Part shown: one piece after another, positions 50,869-61,261 of the stretch
How the letters are laid out: the number at the start of each line of letters is the position of its first letter
How positions within the stretch are numbered: position 1 is the stretch's first letter
Assembly (NCBI GenBank): GCA_017307505.1
Contig: JAFKEE010000058.1
Span: 35,127 to 99,126, forward strand
Length of the DNA: 64,000 bases
Reading direction: 5' to 3'
Source of the DNA: Acidobacteriota bacterium
GTDB taxonomy: Bacteria; Acidobacteriota; Terriglobia; Bryobacterales; Bryobacteraceae
Notes under the pieces: model-generated
What the model was told of the DNA's origin: nothing
Seen by the model: the letters and a program-made list of their open reading frames with translations, nothing else
The model's database searches: none
Made by a program: the position numbers and the translations under genes

Positions 50869-52269
50869 TTATGCCAGCATCTTCTGAACGACTTCGCCGT
50901 GCACGTCGGTCAGCCGGAACGGACGGCCCTGGAACTTGTATGTAAGTTTCGTGTGGTCGAAGCCCAGCAGGTGCAGCAGCGTGGCATGCAGGTCATGCAC
51001 GTGGACCCGGTCCTTCGTGACATTGAAACCAAGCTCATCCGTCTCGCCCATCACGAGGCCCGGCTTGATGCCGCCGCCCGCCATCCACATGGTGAACGCG
51101 TTGGGGTGGTGGTCCCGGCCGTCGCTGCCGCCCTGCACCATCGGGGTACGTCCGAATTCCCCGCCCCAGATCACCAGCGTGTCATCGAGCAGACCGCGCT
51201 GCTTGAGATCCTTCACCAGAGCCGCCGCGGCTTTGTCGGTGTCCAGGCAGTTCTTCTTGAGGTCCTTCACCAGGTTGCCGTGCTGATCCCAGGCCTCGTG
51301 GTAAAGCTGCACAAAGCGCACTCCGCGCTCCAGCAGACGGCGGGCATAGAGGCAGTTGTTGGCGAACGAAGGCTTGCCTGGCTGCGCTCCGTACATTTCC
51401 AGAATGCTGGCGGGCTCTTTGGAGAGGTCCATCAATTCCGGACCGCTATCCTGCATCCGGAACGCCATCTCAAAGGAGTTGATGCGGGTGGAGATCTCCG
51501 GATCGCCTTCGGTGGCCAGGTGCATCTCGTTCAGGCTTCTCAGCGAGTCGAGCGACTCTCGCTGAGTCTGCTTGTCGACGCCCGGAGGATTGGATAAGTA
51601 CAGGACCGGATCGCCGCTGCCGCGCAGCTGTACGCCCTGGTAAACCGTGGGCAGAAAGCCGCTGCCCCAGCAGGAGTTCCCGCCGCTGGGCCCTTTGGCG
51701 CCGCTGGAAAAAACCACAAAAGCCGGCAGGTCGCGGGATTCGCTGCCCAGCCCGTAGGTCGCCCAGGAGCCGAAACTGGGCCGCCCGAACTGCATGCTGC
51801 CGGTGTTCATCAGCAACTGGCCCGGCGCATGATTGAACGCATCGGTAGCCATCGACTTCACGATGGCAAGATCGTCCACAATCGCGGCGGTGTGCGGCAA
51901 CAACTCCGAGATCCAGGCGCCGTTGCTGCCATATTGCGCGAACTGAAACTTCGGGCCCAGCAGCTTGGAGTTGGGGTTGATGAACGCCGCCCGGTAGCCC
52001 TTCAGCAGGTCGGCCGGGGGCAGCGTGCCGTCAAACCTTTTGAGTTCCGGTTTGAAGTCGAACAGCTCCAGATGGCTGGGCGCACCCGCCATGAACAGGA
52101 ACACGACGCGTTTCGCCTTCGGCGCGAAGTGGGGCTGCTTCGGGGCCAGCGGATCGGCCGGGGAAGAGGCACGCAACAGATCGCCCAGGGCGAGGGAGCC
52201 CAGCCCGACTCCGCATTGTTCGAAGAACCAGCGCCGGGTGCGTTCCGTCTTGAGGTGATGAGGATCCAT
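50869..52269 (-). CDS. DUF1501 domain protein, exported
   Basis: A protein of 466 residues with a twin-arginine-type leader ([20 protein letters not shown]). The DUF1501 fold belongs to the alkaline-phosphatase/sulfatase superfamily: [21 protein letters not shown], here quoted as [31 protein letters not shown] [17 protein letters not shown]; and [20 protein letters not shown]1501 proteins occur almost always beside cytochrome-containing DUF1549/DUF1553 proteins in Planctomycetes and Acidobacteria, exactly as here (nine bases from the next gene upstream). They are thought to act on complex extracellular polysaccharides, but the reaction has not been defined. Confidence 0.92.
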   Translation of the reverse strand: MDPHHLKTERTRRWFFEQCGVGLGSLALGDLLRASSPADPLAPKQPHFAPKAKRVVFLFMAGAPSHLELFDFKPELKRFDGTLPPADLLKGYRAAFINPNSKLLGPKFQFAQYGSNGAWISELLPHTAAIVDDLAIVKSMATDAFNHAPGQLLMNTGSMQFGRPSFGSWATYGLGSESRDLPAFVVFSSGAKGPSGGNSCWGSGFLPTVYQGVQLRGSGDPVLYLSNPPGVDKQTQRESLDSLRSLNEMHLATEGDPEISTRINSFEMAFRMQDSGPELMDLSKEPASILEMYGAQPGKPSFANNCLYARRLLERGVRFVQLYHEAWDQHGNLVKDLKKNCLDTDKAAAALVKDLKQRGLLDDTLVIWGGEFGRTPMVQGGSDGRDHHPNAFTMWMAGGGIKPGLVMGETDELGFNVTKDRVHVHDLHATLLHLLGFDHTKLTYKFQGRPFRLTDVHGEVVQKMLA

Positions 52270-52278
52270 GCTGTTCTC

Positions 52279-55278
52279 CTATTCCCGCGTGATCGTTTCG
52301 TCTAGGTTCAGCAGGACGCGGGCGAGCATGGTCCAGGCCTGGGCCGGTTCCATGCGCGTCTCCTGCTTCTTCAGCAGCGCCAGCAGTTCCGTCAGCTCCG
52401 CATCCACGGGCGGGCGGGCGACACAGCGGCGGAAGGCAAAGCGGACCCGCTCCGCGTCGGACGAGCCACCCTGCTTGAGCGTCAGGTCGGCCAGGGCGCG
52501 GGCGGCCTCCATGAAGAGCGGTTCGTTCAGCGTGGTGAGCGCCTGCAACGGCGTATTCGACCGCGAGCGGCGGACGCAGGCGGCGTCGCCGTTCGGCGAG
52601 TCGAACGTCTGCAGCATCGGATAAGGGACGCTGCGGTAGCGGAACGTGTAGAGTGCGCGGCGATAACGCTGCGCGTCCTTCTCCTCTTTCCAGATCTTCG
52701 GGCCGTAGCTGACCGGCGGTTGGAACAGAAAATCGGGCGCGGGCGGATAGACGCTGGAGCCGCCCACCTGGTCGTTGAGAAGTCCGCTGGCCGCCAGCGC
52801 GATGTCGTGGACAATCTCCGCATCGACACGGAAGCGCGCGCCGCGTGCCAGCAACCGGTTCGCCGGATCGCGTTCCAACAGTTCCGGCGTGACCCGGGAC
52901 GACTGCTGATACGTAGCCGACTCGACGATCAACCGGTGCAGGTGCTTCAGGCTCCAGCCGTGATCCATGAACTCGACAGCCAGCCAGTCGAGCAGCTCCG
53001 GATGTGACGGAGGCTCGCCCTGCTTGCCAAGATCCTCACTCGTGGCCGAAAGGCCGGTGCCGAAATAGGACTGCCAAACGCGGTTCACCACCGCGCGGGC
53101 CGTTGTGGGCGCTTTCCGGTCCACCAGCCAGTTGGCGAAGTCGAGCCGGGTTGGATTCTCCACCGGCAGCGGATTCAGGAAGCCGGGCACGCCCGGGGTG
53201 ACGAGTTTGGCCGGCTTCAGGAAGTCGCCGCGCTCCAGGATGTGGGTCTCGCGCCGTACGGGCCGTTCCGCCAGCACGAGTTGCGTAGAACCCTGCGGAT
53301 GCTGCTTCCACAGGGCCGCAATCTTCTCGTTCTCGGCCGCCCACTCCGGCACAGTCGTGCGCCAGTAGGAAAACACCTTCCGCTGGTCGTCCACCGTTCG
53401 GTCGGCCGCAGGCTTGTCGAGAATGGCGCGCACTTCGGCCGGCAGCGGATCCGCGACCGGAGCATCGTCGCCAGTCACCGAGATCCGGAAACGCCCCAGG
53501 TTGTTGTTCTGGTTGTCGTCACTGTTCCAACCGCCATGGTTCTGCTTCACCAGGAAGACCAGCGTGGTCTCACCAGTGGCTTCAATGGGCTTCGCGGCAG
53601 CGAAGACGGCTTTGCGGGGCACGTTGCTCAGGCCGGGCCCGGCGTTGATGCCCCAGGCCGTTTCATCTTTCCCGTCGATCGCATACGAGATCGGACCCGT
53701 GACACGGCGCTTGTCGCTTTTGTCGTAGAAGATCGCAGCCAGCGGAGTCTCGGGCAGATTGATGTCGGCTGTGGCCGAGCCGATGGGAATCTTCTCCCCT
53801 TTCGCATCCGCGCCCAACCGTTCCACCGTGAACTCGGTCAACGCACCGGTGCCGTCGATGGCCCGTCCGGGGCCGCCGAGCGGAAGATTTGGATCCCGCA
53901 TCAATTCGAGCCGGAAGCCCGTAATGCGTGGCAGGCTGACCTTGGCGGTCAGCTTGACCGTATGCTTCGTCGGAGCATAGCCGGCTTCGAGCAGCGAGCC
54001 GTCCTCCAGGGGCAGGTACTTCTGCCCCCCGGTGGAGATGTCGTCGACCTCAGGCCGCACCACCAGCCACTTCGTCTTCTCGTTCTGCTTGCGGGCCTCC
54101 TGTTCCCAGGCGGCCATGCGCTGAGTCCAGTCCGGCATGCGTGCCTGCAGGCTCTGCTCGATGGAGGCAGTCTGCTTCAGAATGGCATCCCGCTTGGCCT
54201 GCTCCTCCGGCGTGTAGACCGCGATGTTCGCCTCGTACGTGTTGTTCAGGAACGCGAACAGGCGGTAGTAGTCCTCGTGCTTGATGGGATCGTACTTGTG
54301 CGTGTGGCACTGCGCGCACTGGATGGTCACGCCGAGCACGCCCTTGCCCAGGGCGTCCATGCGATCGAACATCGCCTCCATACGGAACTGCTCGGGATCG
54401 ATGCCGCCTTCCTCGTTGATCATCGAGTTACGAAGGAAGCCCGTAGCCACCCGCTGATCCTGCGTGGCATTCGGCAGCAGGTCGCCGGCCACCTGCTCGA
54501 CGATGAACCGGTTGTAGGGCATGTCAAGGTTCAGCGCACGGATCACCCAGTCGCGATAAAACCAGACCTGGCGCTGCTTGTCTTTCTCGTAGCCATCGGA
54601 GTCGGCGTAGCGGGCGGCGTCCAGCCACCAGCGGCCCCACTTCTCTCCGTAGTGGGGAGAAGCCAGCAGGCGCTCCACCTGGGTCTTGTATGCTCCGGGA
54701 GATTTGTCGGCCAGGAAAGCGTCGACCTCCTGCGGTGTTGGCGGCAGCCCGGTCAGGTCAAGACTCAGGCGCCGGAGCAGCGTCGACTTTGCCGCCCTCG
54801 GAGACGGCGTCAAGCCTTCCTTCTGCAATCGGGCGAGCACAAAAGCATCGATGGGGTTGCCGTCGCCCAAGGCCGGCAATGGCGCCTTCCGGGGCGGCAC
54901 ATATGCCCAATGGGTGCCGGTGTCGCGCACCGCCGAGCCAACCCCATCCGGCCAGGGCGCGCCGCCGTCGATCCAGCGCTTCAACAGGGCGATCTCGGCC
55001 TCCGGCAGCGGCTTCCCGCCCATCGGCATGCGCGCCTGATCTCCGATGCCGGCCACACGCTTGTAGAGTTCGCTGGCCGCGGCGTCGCCGGGCCGTATGA
55101 CTTTGAGAGCAGCGGCTTTGGCGTCCAGGCGCAATCCGCCCATCTGCATCTTCGCACCGTGGCACTTTTCACACGACCGGCTCAGGACGGGTTGGACGTC
55201 GCGCACGAAGTCTGGCGAGTCCGCCCAGACCGCCGACGACAACACTACACCCAGTATTCCCAGCAAGCCGCTCCGCAT
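52279..55278 (-). CDS. Planctomycete-type cytochrome c / DUF1549 / DUF1553 protein (PSD1), secreted
   Basis: A protein of 999 residues with a signal peptide ([20 protein letters not shown]). The heme-binding cytochrome-like segment follows at CEKCH (Cys36-His40) with [12 protein letters not shown]1549 spans about 140-350 ([41 protein letters not shown], here quoted as [17 protein letters not shown]). A carbohydrate-binding-like insert lies about 440-640, and DUF1553 follows ([56 protein letters not shown], here quoted as [20 protein letters not shown]). It is co-transcribed with the DUF1501 gene. The pair probably oxidises or debranches extracellular polysaccharide using the heme; this is inferred from genomic pairing only. 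Confidence 0.92.
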   Translation of the reverse strand: MRSGLLGILGVVLSSAVWADSPDFVRDVQPVLSRSCEKCHGAKMQMGGLRLDAKAAALKVIRPGDAAASELYKRVAGIGDQARMPMGGKPLPEAEIALLKRWIDGGAPWPDGVGSAVRDTGTHWAYVPPRKAPLPALGDGNPIDAFVLARLQKEGLTPSPRAAKSTLLRRLSLDLTGLPPTPQEVDAFLADKSPGAYKTQVERLLASPHYGEKWGRWWLDAARYADSDGYEKDKQRQVWFYRDWVIRALNLDMPYNRFIVEQVAGDLLPNATQDQRVATGFLRNSMINEEGGIDPEQFRMEAMFDRMDALGKGVLGVTIQCAQCHTHKYDPIKHEDYYRLFAFLNNTYEANIAVYTPEEQAKRDAILKQTASIEQSLQARMPDWTQRMAAWEQEARKQNEKTKWLVVRPEVDDISTGGQKYLPLEDGSLLEAGYAPTKHTVKLTAKVSLPRITGFRLELMRDPNLPLGGPGRAIDGTGALTEFTVERLGADAKGEKIPIGSATADINLPETPLAAIFYDKSDKRRVTGPISYAIDGKDETAWGINAGPGLSNVPRKAVFAAAKPIEATGETTLVFLVKQNHGGWNSDDNQNNNLGRFRISVTGDDAPVADPLPAEVRAILDKPAADRTVDDQRKVFSYWRTTVPEWAAENEKIAALWKQHPQGSTQLVLAERPVRRETHILERGDFLKPAKLVTPGVPGFLNPLPVENPTRLDFANWLVDRKAPTTARAVVNRVWQSYFGTGLSATSEDLGKQGEPPSHPELLDWLAVEFMDHGWSLKHLHRLIVESATYQQSSRVTPELLERDPANRLLARGARFRVDAEIVHDIALAASGLLNDQVGGSSVYPPAPDFLFQPPVSYGPKIWKEEKDAQRYRRALYTFRYRSVPYPMLQTFDSPNGDAACVRRSRSNTPLQALTTLNEPLFMEAARALADLTLKQGGSSDAERVRFAFRRCVARPPVDAELTELLALLKKQETRMEPAQAWTMLARVLLNLDETITRE

Positions 55279-55322
55279 GGGCCATAGCTTATCAAGTCGG
55301 GACGGTGTTGGCGGAAAGTGGC

Positions 55323-57758
55323 CTACGCCAGGACTTCGCCATTGGGCAGACAGCGCAGGACGACGAGCGTGAGATCGTCATGCGGATCCGCGCCGGCTTT
55401 GAAGCGCTCGACATCGTCGAGGATCGCCTGGGCCAGTTCCGGCGCATCCAGCGTAGCCGCGCGCGCGACGACCGACTGCAAGCGGTCTTCGCCATACTGC
55501 TCCTGCTTCGGGTTCATCGCCTCGGTCAGGCCGTCGGAATAGAAGACGACCAGATCACCATCGGCCAGTTCCAGTTCCTGGCACTCAATGCTCTTCGAGA
55601 AGATCCGGTCTCCGGCCAACCCGAGGCCAATACCCCTGGGCTGCACGTAAAGAGACTCGCCGGCCGCAGCCCTCCACCACAGGATGGGATTGTGCCCTGC
55701 TCGCAGCACTTCCAACACCCGGCGTTCCGGATCGAGCAGCCCCATCGCGAGCGTCACGAATGTGCGCCGCTTTCCCGCCAGCAGCAGTTGGCGGTTCACG
55801 GCGCAGGCGAGATCGAGGATGCCTGTCGCCATCGCCTGTTCGGCCGCCAGCATCCCTTTGGTCAGGGTCATATAGAGGGCGGCCGGAACGCCTTTGCCGG
55901 AGACGTCGGCGACGCACATCGCCCAGCAGCCGCGTGGCATCTCCAGAAAGTCGAACAGGTCGCCGCCCACTTCGCGGGCCGGCACGCAGCTCGCGAACAG
56001 GGAGAACCCCGGGATCAGCGGCGGCCTGTCCGGCAGCATGCCCTGCTGCGCCTCGCGGGCAACGGCAAACTCGGTGAGCAGGCGTTCCCGCTCGGACCGC
56101 GGCGCGGAACCGGCCGGGGGATCATTGCGGCGCGAGATCTCGCCCGCGAGTTCCTGGACGTTCGAGGGCTCCGGACGGGCGGCCACAACCAGGCCGCCCA
56201 CCAACGGCACGGCCCAGACCAGCAGCAATTGCGTGATGGGCCAGATTCGTCCGGCCGGAAACGCGACCAGTGCCGACAGATCGTACAACGTGTAGACGCC
56301 CAGCAAACAGGCCATCAGGCCGAGCAACCCGAAGCCCCGGTAGACCCACAGCCAGGCGGCGAACATCAAGATGGCCACCAGGATGCTCAGATAACCGTTG
56401 CCTGAAATCGGAGTGAAGCGGGCCAGGCAGAGCAGCGGTCCAGCCAGGAACAGCAAGCCCAGGCGCCATTTCAGGCGCGGGCTGGGTCTCCACAGGAACG
56501 GCAGCATCACGGCGAACACGCACAGCAGGTGATAGCAGAGCACCGGAAACTGAACGAGCACGCCCATGGCCGGCACGGTATCCATGAGGATGCCCGGCCG
56601 GGCCGCGTCCAGCCGGACGCCGGTCATCGGCAGCAGCGTGCACACCAGAAACGGCAGCAACGCCAGCGGCGCCGACATCAGCACGCCGCCCGCGATCTCC
56701 CGGCCGGCGGAAGGAATCAGCTTGCGCCGCACGGTCAGCCAGAGGATCGACAACCACGCCTGGATCTGCACCTCACGAATGAGCAGGAACCCGGCCGCCA
56801 GCGGAAAGGCGAGCGCCAGGGGGCGCGTGACGAACAGCCCGAACAGGAACCCCAGCTTGTTGCTGGTGCTTTCGAAATCTCCCTGATCCCAATTGGCCGA
56901 GAGGTAGCCCTGCCGGCCGCCGAGCAACAGGCAGACCAGGTAGAACAGGGCAACCGAAATGCTGACCCAAAGCGCGAGGCGGAGGTGATCCCGGCGGTCC
57001 GTCAGGCTGAGGAGGACGAGGATGACCGCGCCGGTGACGGCACAAACCTGAAAAAAGATTCCAAAGCCGGACAGAACGTCTTTCCATGTGGAACCAGGCA
57101 CGGAGGCATTGCGGCGCACGGAGCGGGGCACGTCGTGACGGAGGTTCACATCCTCCAGCTTTCCTTTGTAGAACGAAGCGATGAGCTCCGCGCGCAGGCC
57201 GTTGATTTGCGGATCCCGCCATTCCCACCGTGCGGTGTCGTCCCGCGGTTCCTCATCCTCATCGCGGCGCGGGCGGCGGTCACGGACCCGGACTTCCTCG
57301 GAGCGCCGGGTCATGGGTTGGAACTGCGCCGCATCGGCGCGGCCGAAGCGGGCCAGCACGCCCTCTTTCGACAGAAGGGCACTGGCCGGAAGGTCGCCAC
57401 GCAGTTTCGGGCGCCAGCGGAGGGGACGGCCATTGCCATCCAACTCGGCGGTGACTGTCGAATCGCCATTCGGAGAGCGCGCCAGTACACGGTACCGGGT
57501 CCCGGCGAAGGCCTTCAGCAGCGCGGACTCGGGGTGGCGGCTCTGAAGGTCCACCCAATCCTCCTGCGGCTCCACAGTGATGAGGAACTCCCAGCTGGCG
57601 ATATCGACGCCAAACTCGCGGGCGAGCGACACGGTGGAACTGATGGCCTGTTCGCGGGTCCACGGCGCAACACCCCCGCCCTGGCCGGGCCGCAACCGCA
57701 CGGCGAGCGCCACCAGGACAGCCAGGGCGATGCCCGCGACGATCAGGTGCCGCTTCAT
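55323..57758 (-). CDS. Membrane SpoIIE/PP2C-type serine phosphatase, intact catalytic motifs
   Basis: A protein of 811 residues: one N-terminal helix, a periplasmic region of about 200 residues, about ten membrane helices (about 235-550) and a C-terminal SpoIIE-type PP2C domain (about 585-811). All metal-binding motifs are present: GGDLFDF (about 597), CVADVSGKGVPAALYMTL (about 613), VVFYSDGLTEAMNP (about 739) and HDDLTLVVLRCLP (about 794). Such phosphatases usually dephosphorylate an anti-sigma-factor antagonist in partner-switching pathways. The ATG overlaps the stop of the upstream homologue by four bases (ATGA). No anti-sigma kinase or antagonist gene is adjacent. Confidence 0.88.
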   Translation of the reverse strand: MKRHLIVAGIALAVLVALAVRLRPGQGGGVAPWTREQAISSTVSLAREFGVDIASWEFLITVEPQEDWVDLQSRHPESALLKAFAGTRYRVLARSPNGDSTVTAELDGNGRPLRWRPKLRGDLPASALLSKEGVLARFGRADAAQFQPMTRRSEEVRVRDRRPRRDEDEEPRDDTARWEWRDPQINGLRAELIASFYKGKLEDVNLRHDVPRSVRRNASVPGSTWKDVLSGFGIFFQVCAVTGAVILVLLSLTDRRDHLRLALWVSISVALFYLVCLLLGGRQGYLSANWDQGDFESTSNKLGFLFGLFVTRPLALAFPLAAGFLLIREVQIQAWLSILWLTVRRKLIPSAGREIAGGVLMSAPLALLPFLVCTLLPMTGVRLDAARPGILMDTVPAMGVLVQFPVLCYHLLCVFAVMLPFLWRPSPRLKWRLGLLFLAGPLLCLARFTPISGNGYLSILVAILMFAAWLWVYRGFGLLGLMACLLGVYTLYDLSALVAFPAGRIWPITQLLLVWAVPLVGGLVVAARPEPSNVQELAGEISRRNDPPAGSAPRSERERLLTEFAVAREAQQGMLPDRPPLIPGFSLFASCVPAREVGGDLFDFLEMPRGCWAMCVADVSGKGVPAALYMTLTKGMLAAEQAMATGILDLACAVNRQLLLAGKRRTFVTLAMGLLDPERRVLEVLRAGHNPILWWRAAAGESLYVQPRGIGLGLAGDRIFSKSIECQELELADGDLVVFYSDGLTEAMNPKQEQYGEDRLQSVVARAATLDAPELAQAILDDVERFKAGADPHDDLTLVVLRCLPNGEVLA

Positions 57759-60220
57759 GCCACGTGCTCCTGCTCCAGTTCCTGGACCTGTTCCAGGCGC
57801 AGCACCACCGCGGTGAGATCGCTGGTCAGGCGCCGCGTCAGGCGTTTCTCACTGCCGCCCGCCAGCCGCTGCAGAAGAAGGTTGTGAAAGTCGAGGGCCC
57901 CGCAGGCCCGAGTGATGCGGGCCAGGTTGCGGAACCAGTCGCGCATGCCGGTGGGAGATTGATCTTCCAACGCAGAGACCAGACCTTCCGTGTGGAACAG
58001 CACCGTATCGCCCAGCTCCAACGGCACAGCCGCTTCGGGCAAGCCGTCCGGACTATCGATGAAGGCCATGGGATGCGCCAGCATGTTGCGAAGCACCCAG
58101 ACGGCGGGAACTTCGCCCCAGCGGGCCGCCTGGAACGTGCGGCGCTGCGGATCGATGGTTGCAACGGCAAAACGGGCGCGCTGAGCAACCTCGCCCAGCC
58201 TGTCGGTGAGCAGCGTGCGCAGGCGGGCCAGTGTTCTGGCGGGCGAATCGCCACGGCGCAGATCCGACATCAGGAAGCCCTTGGCAAGCGCGATGGTGAG
58301 CGCCGACGCGACGCCCAGGCCTCCGCCGCTGGCGACGAAGACCGCCAGGCCGCCGCCGGGCAGAGGGAAGAAATCGTAGAAGTCGGCGCCCACATCGCCC
58401 GTGGGCCGGCAGGACGCCGCGATGGAGAGCCCCGGAATCTGCGGCGGTTTGTCGGGTAGCAGACGCAACTGAGCCTCGCGAGCCGCCTGCACCTCGGCCT
58501 GCATGGAAAGGCGCTGGTCGAGGTTCCGGGCATACTCCGGCTTCACTTCATCCTCCGTGACAGCCTCCCCCCGCCATGCTGAGGCGGTGAGGGCTGCCAG
58601 TCCCAGGGTGACGAGGCCCAACTGCAGCAGCCCGCTGGGCAGCGAGAACGGGGCCAGCGCAGCCATGGTAGAGGTCTGGATCGCCAGCATGAAGAGCATG
58701 GAGGAGACCAGCGCCGCCAGCACGTCGTGCAGGAAGAACGGAGCGAGCATGACAGCCACGGCAACCACCATGTCGAGGACACGCGTGGGCGATGCCAAGC
58801 TATTGTCGGTGAATCCGGCGGAGATCAGAAACGGGCACAGCAACAGAATGGTCCATTTCCATCTGGGACGGCGGATGTTGCGCAGCACAAAAGTGAGCGG
58901 CACAAACAGCCCGGAGATAACGGTCCAGGCGATCTGGGGCGGCAGCAGCAGCAGCCCGCTCAGCCAGGGGTAGTTGCCATAGGCGGCGGCCATTGCTTCG
59001 TCGGAGATGAGCAGGGCATCGCTGGACGATACCAACCAGCTCACAAGCGAAGTAAACAGGAATGCCCAGGAAGCGAAAACTGCTCCGGCTCCGACCGAAA
59101 CCGCTACGTTGCTGACGCAGCAACGGCCGGAAAGCAGCGCGTCGAAGGCGGTGAGCTTGTCGGGATACCCTTCCCGGATTTCTCCTTCGCCGCTGGCATA
59201 CGCGGCGCCGACGAGGACTCCGCCCATCGCGAGGAAGATGCCGCCCATCGCGCCGATGCCCAGGGCAACGTACCAGGGGAGCGTGGAGACTCCATCGGAA
59301 TTCGCGAACGATTCGGCGTTCAGCGCCAGATAGCCGGCGCCGCACAGGCCGAACACGAGCACAAGGATCAGCGCCCGCTTGCGAGGCACTTCCTTTTCGA
59401 GGCTTCGCTTCCGGTACAGCCGGATCGAGTAGATGGAGGCGAAGATGGCCAGAAAGACGGCCAGCGCGCCGATGGTTCCGCGGAAGCCGGATTCATCATC
59501 CGACCAGGTATGCATCACGCGGACGAACTCGGGTTCGATCCGGGCTCCGGTCACCCGGGACCCGGTGATCTCGATGCGGCCGCTGAACTGCAGCCTGGGG
59601 ATATCCGCCAGGTGGCCCTCGAAGTCGAAACGGCGGGCAATCGCGTCTTCGCCGGCGTCCTTCCGGCGGGTGGTGGCCTCCCGCATGCGATCGAGCTCGG
59701 GATTGGGGATGAAGGTCAACCAGTCCCGCAAGTACTGTCTGGCCAACTGCTCCCCAGCCTCGGCGCTGAGGGCGGGTCCCGTATTGCGGGGCCGCTCGGT
59801 GTCGAACTGGAGGACATCTCCGCGGCCGTTCAGCGTGACGGTGATGCTGTGTTCTCCATCCGGCTCCGCCAGATTGAGGACGAAGTGATATGGCGCGGCC
59901 AGGCGTCCGGCCTCAGCGACCGAACGGGCGGAAGCGCGCAGGGCGAAGACCTGATGCGAGGTTTGCGGCTTGATCTTCAGCAGGGCTCCGGCGGCCTCCA
60001 GCGAGAGCCCTTGCGTTGAGCCCAGACGGCGGGCGATGTCCGTCAGTTGCGAACGGTTGGCGTCGCTGCGCACCGAGGCGGGCACCTTGGCGGCGGAGCG
60101 AAGGGTCAGGCCGGCGACCAGCGCGACCGGAGCCAAGGCGATGATCATCAAGGCGGCGCGCCGCGGCAGGCGAGCGAACAGTGCCGTCGAAGCGAGCGAC
60201 TGGATGAATCCTTGAGACAT
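57755..60220 (-). CDS. Membrane SpoIIE/PP2C-type protein with degenerate phosphatase motifs
   Basis: A protein of 821 residues from ATG 60220, same plan as the downstream neighbour: N-terminal helix, periplasmic region (about 35-240), about ten helices, PP2C-like end (about 595-821). The catalytic motifs are eroded: GADFYDF keeps the first metal Asp, but the usual ADVSGKG is VASGGGLG, YSDGL is HTEGL and DDLT is SDLT. Loss of these Asp residues should abolish or weaken Mn binding, so this looks like a pseudophosphatase or regulatory partner. Its stop overlaps the next start as ATGA, so the two are made together, probably as a heteromer. The pair is likely an old duplication. Confidence 0.82.
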   Translation of the reverse strand: MSQGFIQSLASTALFARLPRRAALMIIALAPVALVAGLTLRSAAKVPASVRSDANRSQLTDIARRLGSTQGLSLEAAGALLKIKPQTSHQVFALRASARSVAEAGRLAAPYHFVLNLAEPDGEHSITVTLNGRGDVLQFDTERPRNTGPALSAEAGEQLARQYLRDWLTFIPNPELDRMREATTRRKDAGEDAIARRFDFEGHLADIPRLQFSGRIEITGSRVTGARIEPEFVRVMHTWSDDESGFRGTIGALAVFLAIFASIYSIRLYRKRSLEKEVPRKRALILVLVFGLCGAGYLALNAESFANSDGVSTLPWYVALGIGAMGGIFLAMGGVLVGAAYASGEGEIREGYPDKLTAFDALLSGRCCVSNVAVSVGAGAVFASWAFLFTSLVSWLVSSSDALLISDEAMAAAYGNYPWLSGLLLLPPQIAWTVISGLFVPLTFVLRNIRRPRWKWTILLLCPFLISAGFTDNSLASPTRVLDMVVAVAVMLAPFFLHDVLAALVSSMLFMLAIQTSTMAALAPFSLPSGLLQLGLVTLGLAALTASAWRGEAVTEDEVKPEYARNLDQRLSMQAEVQAAREAQLRLLPDKPPQIPGLSIAASCRPTGDVGADFYDFFPLPGGGLAVFVASGGGLGVASALTIALAKGFLMSDLRRGDSPARTLARLRTLLTDRLGEVAQRARFAVATIDPQRRTFQAARWGEVPAVWVLRNMLAHPMAFIDSPDGLPEAAVPLELGDTVLFHTEGLVSALEDQSPTGMRDWFRNLARITRACGALDFHNLLLQRLAGGSEKRLTRRLTSDLTAVVLRLEQVQELEQEHVA

Positions 60221-60316
60221 GGCAGCCCGGCGCTGGGAATTCCCGATTGTACCTGCACGGCGAGCCTGATCCAAGCACCCGGAACGGGGGCGGCGGACTA
60301 AACGGTGGGCCGGGGG

Positions 60317-61213
60317 CTACTTCCGGATGGACAGGCGGTCGGCGGACGGGAAGTCCGCGGGAACGGGAATGGTCACCCGGCCCGTCGCCGCCCACTCCGT
60401 GCCGCGCATCAGGGTGGCGATGAAGCCCACGCAGTGCATGGCGGCGACATCGTGGCCCAGGGTGGTGTGAAAGACCCGGCCGCGGGCATAGCGGAGCGCC
60501 AGCAGGACCGGCTCGTCCTCATTCGTCCCTCGATTCTGGGAGGTGGAGTGCGCCGTTGCCAGCAGGTCGAAGTCGGCCGCGGGTCCGCAGAGGGAATCGT
60601 AAAGCTCATCCGGCGCGTGCTTCCACATCCTGGGCAGGCCCTTGACGATGGGGTGGCGGCGCTCGCGCATCGTGACAACGAAGGGCAGTCGGGCGCCGTG
60701 ATTGCCGCAGCGGCCGGGCGTCGGCTCGACACGCACCACATCATCGCGCAACCGGATCATCGAACCGGAATCCGGCGCCTTCCGGTTGCCCCAGCCACCG
60801 ACACCGATCATCTGGTTGTACTGATGCCATTCGGGAAAAGCGTTGTCCGCTGCGTGGTAGGAGACGAAGCCTCCGCCCTCGTGGACGAACTTCTCGAACG
60901 CCTCGCTGGTCTCCTTCGACCAGGGATCGCCATTGTAATTGGAGACAACCACAGCGTACTTCGAGAAGTCCGGCTTGAAGGTGCTCATATCTCCGCCCTG
61001 CGGCGGGGTGGTGGCGACATCGACTTCGAAGCGGCCGGACATCTCGAGGATCTCCTGCAGGACCGGAGTCGTCTCTTTCCAGGCGTGGTTATTCTGGCCA
61101 TCGATGATCAGAACCTTGAGCCGGGGCGAGGCGGGATACAGTGGCTGCACCCCCAGGGCCAGAACGAAGATGGCCAGGAATCGGAGGGAAGGAGGGGTTG
61201 AGATGAAAGCCAT
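60317..61213 (-). CDS. ThuA domain protein, exported (second copy)
   Basis: A protein of 298 residues with a signal peptide (LRFLAIFVLALGVQPLYPAS). ThuA motifs match those of the copy at 16543-17433: VLIIDGQNNHAWKETTPVLQEIL, here quoted as LIIDGQNNHAWKETTPVL; HEGGGFVSYHAADNAFPEWHQYNQM, here quoted as GGGFVSYHAADNAFPEW; CGNHGARLPFVV; and GRVFHTTLGHDVAAMH. The two paralogs share GRVTIP/GRVSS-type endings (ATGRV). Glutamine-amidotransferase-like ThuA proteins lack the catalytic Cys and probably serve sugar modification. It stands by itself, downstream of the regulator-like MocR gene and upstream of the phosphatase pair. Confidence 0.87.
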   Translation of the reverse strand: MAFISTPPSLRFLAIFVLALGVQPLYPASPRLKVLIIDGQNNHAWKETTPVLQEILEMSGRFEVDVATTPPQGGDMSTFKPDFSKYAVVVSNYNGDPWSKETSEAFEKFVHEGGGFVSYHAADNAFPEWHQYNQMIGVGGWGNRKAPDSGSMIRLRDDVVRVEPTPGRCGNHGARLPFVVTMRERRHPIVKGLPRMWKHAPDELYDSLCGPAADFDLLATAHSTSQNRGTNEDEPVLLALRYARGRVFHTTLGHDVAAMHCVGFIATLMRGTEWAATGRVTIPVPADFPSADRLSIRK

Positions 61214-61261
61214 CGAAATTGTCGTTGCGTTCTACCCGCTATCTTACGCCTCCGGACCGGG

